Assembly: GCF_000425645.1 (NCBI RefSeq)
Contig: NZ_AUDV01000008.1
Coordinates: forward strand, 1-64,000
DNA length: 64,000 nucleotides
DNA from: Gaetbulibacter saemankumensis DSM 17032
GTDB taxonomy: Bacteria > Bacteroidota > Bacteroidia > Flavobacteriales > Flavobacteriaceae
Direction of reading: 5' to 3'
Part shown: in pieces, positions 57,243 through 64,000 of the stretch
How the letters are laid out: every line of letters begins with the position of its first letter
Numbering within the stretch: the first letter of the stretch is position 1
Notes under the pieces: model-generated
Seen by the model: the letters and a program-made list of their open reading frames with translations, nothing else
Told to the model about the DNA's origin: nothing
Database searches by the model: none
Made by a program: the position numbers and the translations under genes

Positions 57243-58328
57243 ATGAAATCATTTATACCTAGAAGCTTAGCGTTTTGCGTAATTTTTTCTTTCTTCAACC
57301 TCCATGCTCAGGAAATTCAACAAAAATCAGTCTCAGAAAACGATAGCACAAAGACCAAAAAAGCTAATTTTAATGTCATGCCATTTTTAAGTTATGATAG
57401 AAATCTGGAATTTATGATAGGTGCCATCCCTATGGTTATGTATAATTTGGATTCAGAAGATCAAGTTTCTCCAAAATCATTATCAGGTTTAGCAGCTGTT
57501 TATACAACAAACAAATCTTACTTTATTGTTTTTTTTAATAAATTGTACTTCAATGAAGATAATTGGCGCGCTACAATCTTTGGTGGGATAGGCAACTTAA
57601 ATTCTCAGTTTTTCATGGAGGGCAACGAAAATCCAGAATTTTATGACTATGGTACAAAGGCAACAGTACTTAATGTAGGTATTCAACGTAAAATAATTCA
57701 AAAATTTTATGGAGGAATAAACTATACTTACGCTCAATTCGATACTGATTTTGAAAACGACATCCGACCGCCTACATCTAACCAAACAAATTCACTTCAA
57801 TTAAACCTATTATACGATTCTAGAAATGCGCAATATTACCCAACTAAAGGAATTAACACCAGATTACGTTATGTTACTTATCCAGAATGGTTAGGTAATA
57901 ATATTAAAGCAACAAAAATACTTTCCGAATACAATATGTATTTCTCAACCAGAAAAGAAAAAGATGTGGTGGCCGCCCGATTTTCAGGGCTATTTGGATT
58001 AGGCGATATTGTATTCGAACAACAAGTTGTAATTGGAGGAAAAGATATTCGAGGGTACTCTGAGGGCAAATATCGTGGCGATGGTTTAATGGCCTTACAA
58101 GGAGAATACCGTTACAATTTTGACAATAATATGGGGCTAGTAGGTTTCGCAGCATTAGCAACTATTTATGGTTCCGATAATCAAGATTTTGATTGGAAGG
58201 CTTATCCAGGTGTCGGTGTTGGTTATAGGTATGCCGCTTTTAAAAAGGTAAAATTTAATATTGGTATTGATGCAGCCGTTGGAAAAGACGATTGGGGCAT
58301 TTATTTTAGAATTGGTGAAGCATTCTAA
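57243..58328 (+). CDS. BamA/TamA-like (Omp85 superfamily) outer-membrane protein without POTRA domains
   Basis: The 361-residue protein has a signal peptide (SLAFCVIFSFFNLHAQ) and a C-terminal 16-strand-type barrel: LLYDSRNAQYYPTKGINTRLR and VVIGGKDIRGYSEGKYRGDG are the typical Omp85 motifs, the latter in the barrel lid/L6 loop (VRGF/Y-type RGY). It ends in Phe (FRIGEAF), a usual barrel signal. It is much shorter than BamA, with no POTRA repeats, so it is probably a surface-lipoprotein or lipid-related Omp85 relative, not the assembly machine itself. The function is open. Confidence 0.86.
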   Translation: MKSFIPRSLAFCVIFSFFNLHAQEIQQKSVSENDSTKTKKANFNVMPFLSYDRNLEFMIGAIPMVMYNLDSEDQVSPKSLSGLAAVYTTNKSYFIVFFNKLYFNEDNWRATIFGGIGNLNSQFFMEGNENPEFYDYGTKATVLNVGIQRKIIQKFYGGINYTYAQFDTDFENDIRPPTSNQTNSLQLNLLYDSRNAQYYPTKGINTRLRYVTYPEWLGNNIKATKILSEYNMYFSTRKEKDVVAARFSGLFGLGDIVFEQQVVIGGKDIRGYSEGKYRGDGLMALQGEYRYNFDNNMGLVGFAALATIYGSDNQDFDWKAYPGVGVGYRYAAFKKVKFNIGIDAAVGKDDWGIYFRIGEAF

Positions 58329-58452
58329 AACATAACACACACTTTAATATTTTTGAAAAAACAAAAGAAATTTGAGATTTACTTTAGTAGATTTAGGCAA
58401 ATTCTAAATCAAAAAAGAATTCGTACATTTAATATCACTTAAATGCTTTGCT

Positions 58453-58944
58453 ATGAAAAAACTTATTCAAATAATTACACTATCATTAATCTTTATGGCA
58501 TGTGAGGGGCCACAGGGTCCTCCAGGCCCACCAGGTAGAGATGGAGGATTAATCGTTTCTGATGCTTTTGAGATTGAAATCAATTTTAATTCAAATAATA
58601 ATTACGAGCATTTTGAAGCGTACGGCTTTCAGGTCTATCCGTACGATGTGGTTATGGCTTATATTTCTTGGGCAACAGATAATGGTCAGGATATTTGGAG
58701 ACCACTACCACAAAGCACCATTTTTAATGAAGGCACTTTAACCTATAATTTTGATTTCACACAAGATGATGTTCGCCTATTTTTAGATGGTGATATAGAT
58801 TTTAGTTTACTTGATGATGGGTGGACTCAAAATCAAGTTTTTAGAATAGTAGTAATCCCTGCAGATAACGTGGATGCTGTAGATTTAAACGATTACAATA
58901 ATGTGATTGAAACTTTAAATATTCAATCATTTAAAACAAAATAA
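58453..58944 (+). CDS. Lipoprotein with a short collagen-like Gly-Pro tract
   Basis: This 163-residue lipoprotein has the lipobox FMAC, and immediately after the cysteine a collagen-like run, GPQGPPGPPGRDGG. The rest is beta-rich (EIEINFNSNNNYEHFEAYGF, VVMAYISWATDNGQDIWRPL) with no enzyme motif. Such G-P-P openings next to the lipid anchor recur in flavobacterial lipoproteins of unknown function. The tract is too short to form a triple helix by itself and may be a flexible stalk. It follows the Omp85-type gene by 124 bases. Confidence 0.75.
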   Translation: MKKLIQIITLSLIFMACEGPQGPPGPPGRDGGLIVSDAFEIEINFNSNNNYEHFEAYGFQVYPYDVVMAYISWATDNGQDIWRPLPQSTIFNEGTLTYNFDFTQDDVRLFLDGDIDFSLLDDGWTQNQVFRIVVIPADNVDAVDLNDYNNVIETLNIQSFKTK

Positions 58945-59118
58945 ATTAAATCATTTACATATCATATCTTATTAAAAATAAGATGAAGCCTCTTTAAATA
59001 TTCACAAACATCTCAATATCAATTATTAATATAATTCATTTGTAATCCCCTCTTATTTCCAACTATATTTTTAACATTTTGAAAAACCTACAGAAGTCTA
59101 ATCTCTCAAAACTTCTTG

Positions 59119-59126
59119 TATATTTG
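59119..59126 (+). promoter_or_regulatory. -7 box of sdaA
   Basis: TATATTTG lies 24 bases upstream of the sdaA ATG and matches the -7 consensus. No properly spaced TTG is present. I see nothing else in the 206-bp gap 58945-59150 except a short ATCTTATT/AATAAGAT inverted repeat without a T tract. Confidence 0.55.
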
Positions 59127-59150
59127 CGCGCAATTATAACGTTTTCGTAA

Positions 59151-60572
59151 ATGGAATGTATTTCAATTTTTGATATGCTTAAAATAGGGGTTGGACCCTC
59201 AAGTTCTCATACATTAGGTCCTTGGCGTGCTGCCGAATTATGGATTAAAGAACTTAAAAAAGCAAATAATTTTGATAAAGTTGAAACGATTCGAGTAGAC
59301 CTATTCGGCTCGCTTTCACTTACAGGTAAAGGACATGCTACCGACTTAGCCGTTATGTTGGGTTTAAGTGGTGCTGATCCCGAATATGTTCCAGTTGAAT
59401 CTATCAATAGTATTATAGAAACTATTAAAACCTCTAAAAAAATTAATTTCAACAATGAAATTGAGTTAGATTTTGATATTAAAGAACAAATAGTTTTCAA
59501 TAAAAAATTCTTGCCATTTCATGCAAATGCCTTAGTATTTACAGCTATCATTCATGGAAAACCTAAAAAACATACCTACTATTCTATAGGTGGTGGATTT
59601 GTTGTGGAAGAAACGCGTAAAAACTCAAAGAAAAACAAGGAAATTTTTAAAACATTTCCTTACCCAATTCAATTAGGTACCGAATTATTAGAGCATTGTA
59701 AAAACCTCAATTTACCTATATCTGAACTTGTTTTAGAAAATGAAAAATCCATTCGTAATGAAGATGATATTGATTTTGAATTAAAGCGTATTTGGAATAC
59801 CATGCTTGAATGCATGTATATAGGTTGCCATACTGAAGGAAATTTACCCGGAGGATTAAATGTAAGACGTCGTGCACATGACATGCATAACAAACTCAAA
59901 GGAGAACTCACTTATAACAACCCTCAAGAATGGCTGGAAACTATTCGTAAAACGGAAGTGAAATTCAGGCAAATTTTAAAATGGGTTAGCTGTTTTGCCT
60001 TGAGCGTTAATGAAGTTAATGCCTCTCTTGGCCGTGTTGTAACCGCCCCTACTAACGGAAGCGCCGGTGTTATTCCAGCAGTACTTATGTATTATATGGT
60101 GATTGAAAATCACGATGCCGATTTCGAGTCAATTAAAAAGTTTTTATTAGTGGCTGGCGAAATTGGTAGTATATTCAAAAAAGGAGCAACGATTTCGGCG
60201 GCCATGGGAGGTTGTCAGGCTGAAATTGGTGTTTCTTCAGCAATGGCTGCGGGAGCATTAACAGAATTACTGGGCGGAACACCAGAGCAAGTATTGATGG
60301 CTGCCGAAATAGCAATGGAGCACCACCTCGGACTTACCTGTGACCCTATAGGTGGCTTGGTTCAAGTTCCTTGTATAGAACGTAATTCTATGGGAGCCAT
60401 AAAAGCGATTAACGCTGCGGAATTAGCTTTAGAAACCAATCCGGAAAACGTTAAGGTACCCTTAGACAAGGTTGTTTCAACGATGTGGGAAACTGCTAAA
60501 GATATGAACTCTAAATACAAAGAAACCTCAGAAGGTGGATTGGCTGTTGGGGTGAATTTGGTAGATTGTTAA
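59151..60572 (+). CDS. sdaA: L-serine ammonia-lyase (dehydratase), iron-sulfur type
   Basis: The enzyme converts L-serine to pyruvate and ammonia using a [4Fe-4S] cluster. The 473-residue single-chain form joins the beta-like domain ([31 protein letters not shown]) with the alpha catalytic domain ([55 protein letters not shown]), which contains the cluster cysteines. The start matches the family ([21 protein letters not shown]). The gene converges on the NTF2-like gene with two bases between them. Confidence 0.97.
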   Translation: MECISIFDMLKIGVGPSSSHTLGPWRAAELWIKELKKANNFDKVETIRVDLFGSLSLTGKGHATDLAVMLGLSGADPEYVPVESINSIIETIKTSKKINFNNEIELDFDIKEQIVFNKKFLPFHANALVFTAIIHGKPKKHTYYSIGGGFVVEETRKNSKKNKEIFKTFPYPIQLGTELLEHCKNLNLPISELVLENEKSIRNEDDIDFELKRIWNTMLECMYIGCHTEGNLPGGLNVRRRAHDMHNKLKGELTYNNPQEWLETIRKTEVKFRQILKWVSCFALSVNEVNASLGRVVTAPTNGSAGVIPAVLMYYMVIENHDADFESIKKFLLVAGEIGSIFKKGATISAAMGGCQAEIGVSSAMAAGALTELLGGTPEQVLMAAEIAMEHHLGLTCDPIGGLVQVPCIERNSMGAIKAINAAELALETNPENVKVPLDKVVSTMWETAKDMNSKYKETSEGGLAVGVNLVDC

Positions 60573-60574
60573 GA

Positions 60575-61036
60575 TTAACCTTCTTGACAGCCGTGCTTTC
60601 TTCTAGTATCGATTAAGTGAATTATTTTCCATGTACCGTTGTCTTTAAACAGCTGAAAGTTATTTACACCACAATGACTAAAAGTGTCGTTTAACCAAAA
60701 TTCATAAGGCACCCAAACATTAGCCAAGATGCCATCAATTTGAATATTATAATCCAATAAGCGTTCATCCCATTTCTGATGTTGAGGTCTATTTGAAATT
60801 ACTTCCATTAATTTTTCTGAACTCTCAGTTACCAAAATCGATTTTCCTTCATTGTTTGTGTAAGTCGTTTGAAGAATAATATTATCCATCATAACAGACT
60901 TCATTAAAGTTGTATCTCCCTTATGAAAACCTTCAAAAAATGTATTGATCGTCGCTTTAGTATTTACAGACTCATCTTCCTGTCCGTAAAGCATGCTTGT
61001 TAAAAGCAAAATTAAATATAAAATTAAACGAGCCAT
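60575..61036 (-). CDS. Secreted NTF2/SnoaL-like protein
   Basis: This 153-residue protein has a signal peptide (MARLILYLILLLTSMLYGQ) and a single NTF2-like (cone-shaped alpha+beta) domain: NTFFEGFHKGDTTLMKSVMM, KWDERLLDYNIQIDGILANV, WVPYEFWLNDTFSHCGVNNF and GTWKIIHLIDTRRKHGC. The strand pattern WVPYEFWL-SHCGVN-FQL-WKIIHLIDTRR is typical of flavobacterial nuclear-transport-factor-2-like proteins annotated as hypothetical. There are no clear catalytic residues and the ligand is unknown. Confidence 0.8.
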   Translation of the reverse strand: MARLILYLILLLTSMLYGQEDESVNTKATINTFFEGFHKGDTTLMKSVMMDNIILQTTYTNNEGKSILVTESSEKLMEVISNRPQHQKWDERLLDYNIQIDGILANVWVPYEFWLNDTFSHCGVNNFQLFKDNGTWKIIHLIDTRRKHGCQEG

Positions 61037-61170
61037 AAATGATTAGTTTCCTTAAAGTTACTACCTATATCGTAAGTATTTACATATTTAAAATAAATTT
61101 AACACTTCATAAATGGTCTATCTCAAGGTGAAGACTTTGTTCTTTTCTGTAACAAACAAAATTGTTTTAC

Positions 61171-61178
61171 TACTTTTG
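61171..61178 (+). promoter_or_regulatory. -7 box of panB
   Basis: TACTTTTG lies 25 bases before the ATG at 61204. It overlaps a longer possible frame from TTG 61162, so the shorter start is preferred. Confidence 0.55.
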
Positions 61179-61203
61179 TACTTCAATTTTAATTTATTCG
61201 ATA

Positions 61204-62022
61204 ATGTCTACAGCCAAGAAAGAATACAAACGCGTTACCGTAAAAACCTTAGTGGATATGAAAGCTAATGGAGAAAAAATATCCATGCTTACAGCATACG
61301 ATTATACCATGGCTAAAATAGTAGATGAAGCAGGCGTAGATGTTATTCTTGTAGGCGACTCGGCCAGTAATGTCATGGCTGGCCATGAAACCACCCTCCC
61401 CATTACATTAGACCAAATGATTTACCATGCCTCTTCGGTGGTACGGGCCACAGACAGAGCTTTAATTGTGGTCGACTTGCCTTTTGGAAGCTACCAAAGT
61501 GACCCCAAAGAAGCACTTCGTTCTGCCATAAGAATTATGAAAGAAAGTGGTGGGCATGCTGTTAAATTAGAAGGAGGTAAAGAAATTAAGGAGTCTATTA
61601 AACGTATTTTAAACGCTGGTATTCCTGTTATGGGACATTTAGGACTTACACCACAATCTATATACAAATTTGGAACTTATACCGTTCGTGCTAAAGAAGA
61701 AGAAGAAGCCAATCGTTTAATAAATGATGCCAAAATGTTAGAACGTATTGGTTGTTTCGCGATTGTTCTTGAAAAAATCCCCGCAAATCTTGCCAAACAA
61801 GTTGCAGAAAGTGTTAGCATTCCAATTATTGGTATTGGGGCTGGTAATGGCGTGGACGGACAAGTTTTAGTACTTCACGATATGATAGGCATGACTCATG
61901 AATTTCATCCGCGTTTTTTACGCAGATATATGAATTTATATGAAGACATGACCAAGGCTATTTCTCAATATGTAGATGACGTCAAATCGGTTGATTTCCC
62001 GAATGAAAATGAACAATACTAA
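61204..62022 (+). CDS. panB: 3-methyl-2-oxobutanoate hydroxymethyltransferase
   Basis: PanB makes ketopantoate from 2-oxoisovalerate and methylene-tetrahydrofolate, in coenzyme A synthesis. With the start at ATG 61204 the product has 272 residues, normal for the family. Visible motifs are [69 protein letters not shown] and [20 protein letters not shown]. The longer frame from TTG 61162 is unlikely because the promoter covers it. It is followed by an RluA-type gene 36 bases later, probably in the same transcript. Confidence 0.97.
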   Translation: MSTAKKEYKRVTVKTLVDMKANGEKISMLTAYDYTMAKIVDEAGVDVILVGDSASNVMAGHETTLPITLDQMIYHASSVVRATDRALIVVDLPFGSYQSDPKEALRSAIRIMKESGGHAVKLEGGKEIKESIKRILNAGIPVMGHLGLTPQSIYKFGTYTVRAKEEEEANRLINDAKMLERIGCFAIVLEKIPANLAKQVAESVSIPIIGIGAGNGVDGQVLVLHDMIGMTHEFHPRFLRRYMNLYEDMTKAISQYVDDVKSVDFPNENEQY

Positions 62023-62058
62023 GCATTCTATTTAATTTTAGAATCTTATTTATAACTA

Positions 62059-62760
62059 GTGGCGAACAAGACAATATCAGGCAAATCGAATCTTCAGGTA
62101 CTATATGAAGACAATCATATAATTGTAATTAATAAACGGGCTGGCGATATTGTACAAGGCGACAAAACTGGAGACAAACCTTTAAGTGATGTTGTTAAAT
62201 CTTATCTAAAAGAAAAATATAACAAACCTGGCAATGTATATCTCGGTGTCGTTCATAGGCTTGACAGACCAACCACCGGATTGGTAATATTTGCAAAAAC
62301 GAGCAAAGTACTTCCCAGATTAAATGCTCTATTTGTTTCTAAAGATATAGAAAAAACATATTGGGCAGTAGTAAAAAACAATCCTAAAGAACAGCGGGAC
62401 ACATTAACTAATTGGTTACGTAAAAACCCTAAAAATAATAAAGCATCAGTATTTAATAAAGAAGTAGCAAACAGTAAAAAGGCGGTCTTACATTACAAAT
62501 TAATAAAAAACTTAGATAATTATGCCCTTTTGGAAGTGAATTTAGAAACTGGGCGTCATCATCAAATTCGTGCACAATTAAGTTATATTGGAAGCCCTAT
62601 AAAAGGTGATTTGAAATACGGTTTTAACCGAAGTAATCCCGATGGAAGTATTCATTTACATGCCAGACACATTACCTTTATTCATCCAGTAAAAAAGGAA
62701 AAATTAAGCATTACAGCACCATTACCCAAAGAACCTATTTGGGATGCCTGCGTTGACTAA
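62059..62760 (+). CDS. RluA-family pseudouridine synthase
   Basis: The 233-residue enzyme isomerises uridines in rRNA or tRNA. It starts at GTG 62059, because no ATG lies upstream in frame and the domain begins within 15 residues (LQVLYEDNHIIVINKRAGDI). The catalytic Asp is in the family motif VHRLDRPTTGLVIFAKT, followed by KTYWAVVKN, LETGRHHQIRAQLSYIGSPI and HLHARHITFIHP. There is no S4 domain. Which RNA it modifies cannot be told from the sequence; RluC/D-, RluA- and TruC-type members all look similar. It converges on the CPBP gene, 10 bases apart. Confidence 0.92.
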   Translation: MANKTISGKSNLQVLYEDNHIIVINKRAGDIVQGDKTGDKPLSDVVKSYLKEKYNKPGNVYLGVVHRLDRPTTGLVIFAKTSKVLPRLNALFVSKDIEKTYWAVVKNNPKEQRDTLTNWLRKNPKNNKASVFNKEVANSKKAVLHYKLIKNLDNYALLEVNLETGRHHQIRAQLSYIGSPIKGDLKYGFNRSNPDGSIHLHARHITFIHPVKKEKLSITAPLPKEPIWDACVD

Positions 62761-62770
62761 CTATTTAATT

Positions 62771-63397
62771 TTAAACTGGAAATCCGAGCATCCCTCCCAT
62801 CCCCACAGTAAATAACCAACACCCATAAATAGCGTGCTCAATAGAAACCATAATGGTAGATTCTGATTTTTGATAAGTTCTAGCGAAAATTAATCCACCA
62901 AAAAAAGTGATTACACTCACCAATGCATTATTGAAAATTAAATGAGCTAACGAAAAGACTATCCCATTAAGAAACAGACATAAATTATCGTTCTGAATTA
63001 AATCTTTGTACCTTTTGAAATAGAACGTCCTAAAAATTAATTCCTGCGGGTACACAGAAAACAGGCTATATACAATAAGTATGATGCTCCATAATTTAGG
63101 TTTACTAATGACCACATGAAACAACATCTCTCTTTGAGTTAAATAAACATAACTCCCGGTTATAATGCTAATAGCTACAAACTTAAGCATGGTTTCTTTC
63201 CAAAAAACAGGCCAGAGAACCTTTTTAGAAAAATTCAATCGAATATTTTCAACTTTTAATAATATATAAAGTATATAAGCAAAACCAAAAGTACAATATC
63301 CAATCTTTAACCAAACCGGTAGAGGTAAAATCAAACCAATTGGAAATAATATATAGATTATAAAAAATTCAACACTTTTATAATACGCAGATTTCAT
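62771..63397 (-). CDS. CPBP-family (CAAX prenyl protease 2-like) intramembrane protease
   Basis: This 208-residue membrane protein has about five or six hydrophobic segments. The CPBP motifs are degraded: motif 1 (usually EExxxR) reads QELIFRTFYFKRY, with one Glu kept, and motif 2 is FSLAHLIFN, with the His. Such proteins may act as intramembrane proteases or have bacteriocin-immunity-like roles; activity is uncertain because of the lost first Glu. The gene ends near the RluA-type gene and starts 2 bases from the Lrp/AsnC stop, so it may be co-transcribed with the regulator. Confidence 0.75.
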   Translation of the reverse strand: MKSAYYKSVEFFIIYILFPIGLILPLPVWLKIGYCTFGFAYILYILLKVENIRLNFSKKVLWPVFWKETMLKFVAISIITGSYVYLTQREMLFHVVISKPKLWSIILIVYSLFSVYPQELIFRTFYFKRYKDLIQNDNLCLFLNGIVFSLAHLIFNNALVSVITFFGGLIFARTYQKSESTIMVSIEHAIYGCWLFTVGMGGMLGFPV

Positions 63398-63398
63398 T

Positions 63399-63857
63399 TT
63401 ATAAGCTAATTGCAGTGGTATGCTTTACTTCATTTATAACAAACATACTATGTGTGCTACCTATATGATTTATAGATGTTAATTTATTGACCATAAATTC
63501 GCGAAATGAATTCATATCCTGAACCATTACTTTTAACAAATAATCGTAATCTCCACTTAAATGATAGCATTCCAATACTTCCGATAAACTGGTGACTTCT
63601 TTTTCAAATTTCATGACATAATCCTGAGAATGTCGCGTTAGTTTCACATGACAGAAAGCCACAAAATCCTTATTTACTAACTTTTTATTTACCAAGGCAA
63701 CATACTTACCTATAAAACCTTCGCGTTCCAATTTGCGAATACGTTCATAAACGGCCGTAACCGATAAATTCAACTTATTTGAAAGCTCTTTATTGGTTTG
63801 CTTACTGTCCTCTTGTAAGTATTTTAACAGTTTTTTATCTATGACATCAAAACTCAT
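63399..63857 (-). CDS. Lrp/AsnC-family transcriptional regulator
   Basis: The 152-residue regulator has the N-terminal winged helix-turn-helix (LDKKLLKYLQEDSKQTNKEL-like segment VIDKKLLKYLQEDSKQTNKE, LNLSVTAVYERIRKLEREGFI) and the C-terminal RAM/ACT ligand domain (FVAFCHVKLTRHSQDYVMKF, ECYHLSGDYDYLLKVMVQD, STHSMFVINEVKHTTAISL). It is likely an amino-acid-responsive dimer or octamer. The final TTAISL is typical. It lies 2 bases upstream of the CPBP gene. A -7 box is seen 93 bases upstream. Confidence 0.93.
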   Translation of the reverse strand: MSFDVIDKKLLKYLQEDSKQTNKELSNKLNLSVTAVYERIRKLEREGFIGKYVALVNKKLVNKDFVAFCHVKLTRHSQDYVMKFEKEVTSLSEVLECYHLSGDYDYLLKVMVQDMNSFREFMVNKLTSINHIGSTHSMFVINEVKHTTAISL

Positions 63858-63949
63858 AAGTGAAAAATAATCATTAAAGCATTATAAATTATTAAAGTTA
63901 ATAAAATTATTTCTACAAAATAACAATTTTATAGATTTATTATCTAATA

Positions 63950-63957
63950 CAAATATA
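63950..63957 (-). promoter_or_regulatory. Possible -7 box of the Lrp/AsnC gene
   Basis: The minus strand reads TATATTTG, leaving a leader of roughly 85 bases before the start at 63857. No -33 element with the right spacing is visible before the window ends, and nothing else is seen in 63858-64000. Confidence 0.4.
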
Positions 63958-64000
63958 ACCTATTGATTTTTTATCTAAATTTTATGAAATTTGAATAAAA

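Overview
This window looks like a chromosomal stretch of a flavobacterium (Bacteroidota, probably Flavobacteriaceae). It is AT-rich. It encodes type IX secretion (T9SS) cargo and accessory proteins: a SprB-like repeat adhesin with a CHU_C/type B tail, PorP/SprF, PorQ and a type A sorting domain. Many promoters show the Bacteroidota -7 box TAnnTTTG, sometimes with an upstream TTG. A fused branched-chain-type E1 alpha/beta dehydrogenase, menaquinone genes and many SpII lipoproteins also fit. I see no prophage, insertion sequence, CRISPR array, tRNA or rRNA; most of the window is ordinary core genome.

Layout. 1-6.1 kb: 3' end of a giant T9SS adhesin followed by its SprF-like partner and a TPR/PD40/OmpA envelope protein, closed by a terminator. 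6.5-11.6 kb (minus): a CAP-domain lipoprotein; a pyrimidine/RNA unit pyrR-pyrB-hypothetical-rnz-pdxH; and a T9SS-sorted secreted protein broken by one in-frame TAG. 11.9-19.0 kb (minus): rpsA, cmk, porQ, lon, rhomboid protease. 19.1-24.3 kb: lipid A-type acyltransferase, glmM, an AcpH-like ACP phosphodiesterase and three unassigned proteins. 24.5-36.6 kb (plus): uvrA, a LOG-family protein, an M1-peptidase-like protein whose zinc site is lost, the fused E1 dehydrogenase, a hypothetical, pheT. 36.9-44.4 kb: DUF2007 protein, ABC-F ATPase, a thioredoxin-fold lipoprotein without its cysteines, SDR, the SRP RNA gene (ffs), glutaminyl cyclase, mnmE. 44.5-49.6 kb: a STAS/SEC14-like pseudogene (one TAA), cvfB, menD-menF-menI-like thioesterase, and a collapsed GNAT acetyltransferase. 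49.7-64 kb: FAS1 lipoprotein, nitronate monooxygenase, RlmI-like methyltransferase, Crp/Fnr regulator, dnaK, Omp85-type barrel protein, collagen-like lipoprotein, sdaA, panB, RluA-type synthase, CPBP protease, Lrp/AsnC regulator.

Functional themes are cell-surface/T9SS biogenesis, translation and tRNA/rRNA maturation (rpsA, pheT, mnmE, rnz, rluA, rlmI-like, SRP RNA), proteostasis (lon, dnaK, rhomboid), and cofactor or central metabolism (pdxH, panB, menD/F/I, E1 dehydrogenase, sdaA). The least expected observations are three decayed genes, two of them broken by a single in-frame stop; two neighbouring genes whose -7 boxes lie four bases from the start codon and so predict leaderless mRNAs; catalytic-site losses in otherwise intact secreted proteins; and an exact 237-bp tandem repeat in the adhesin. 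I did not find a convincing new multi-gene system.
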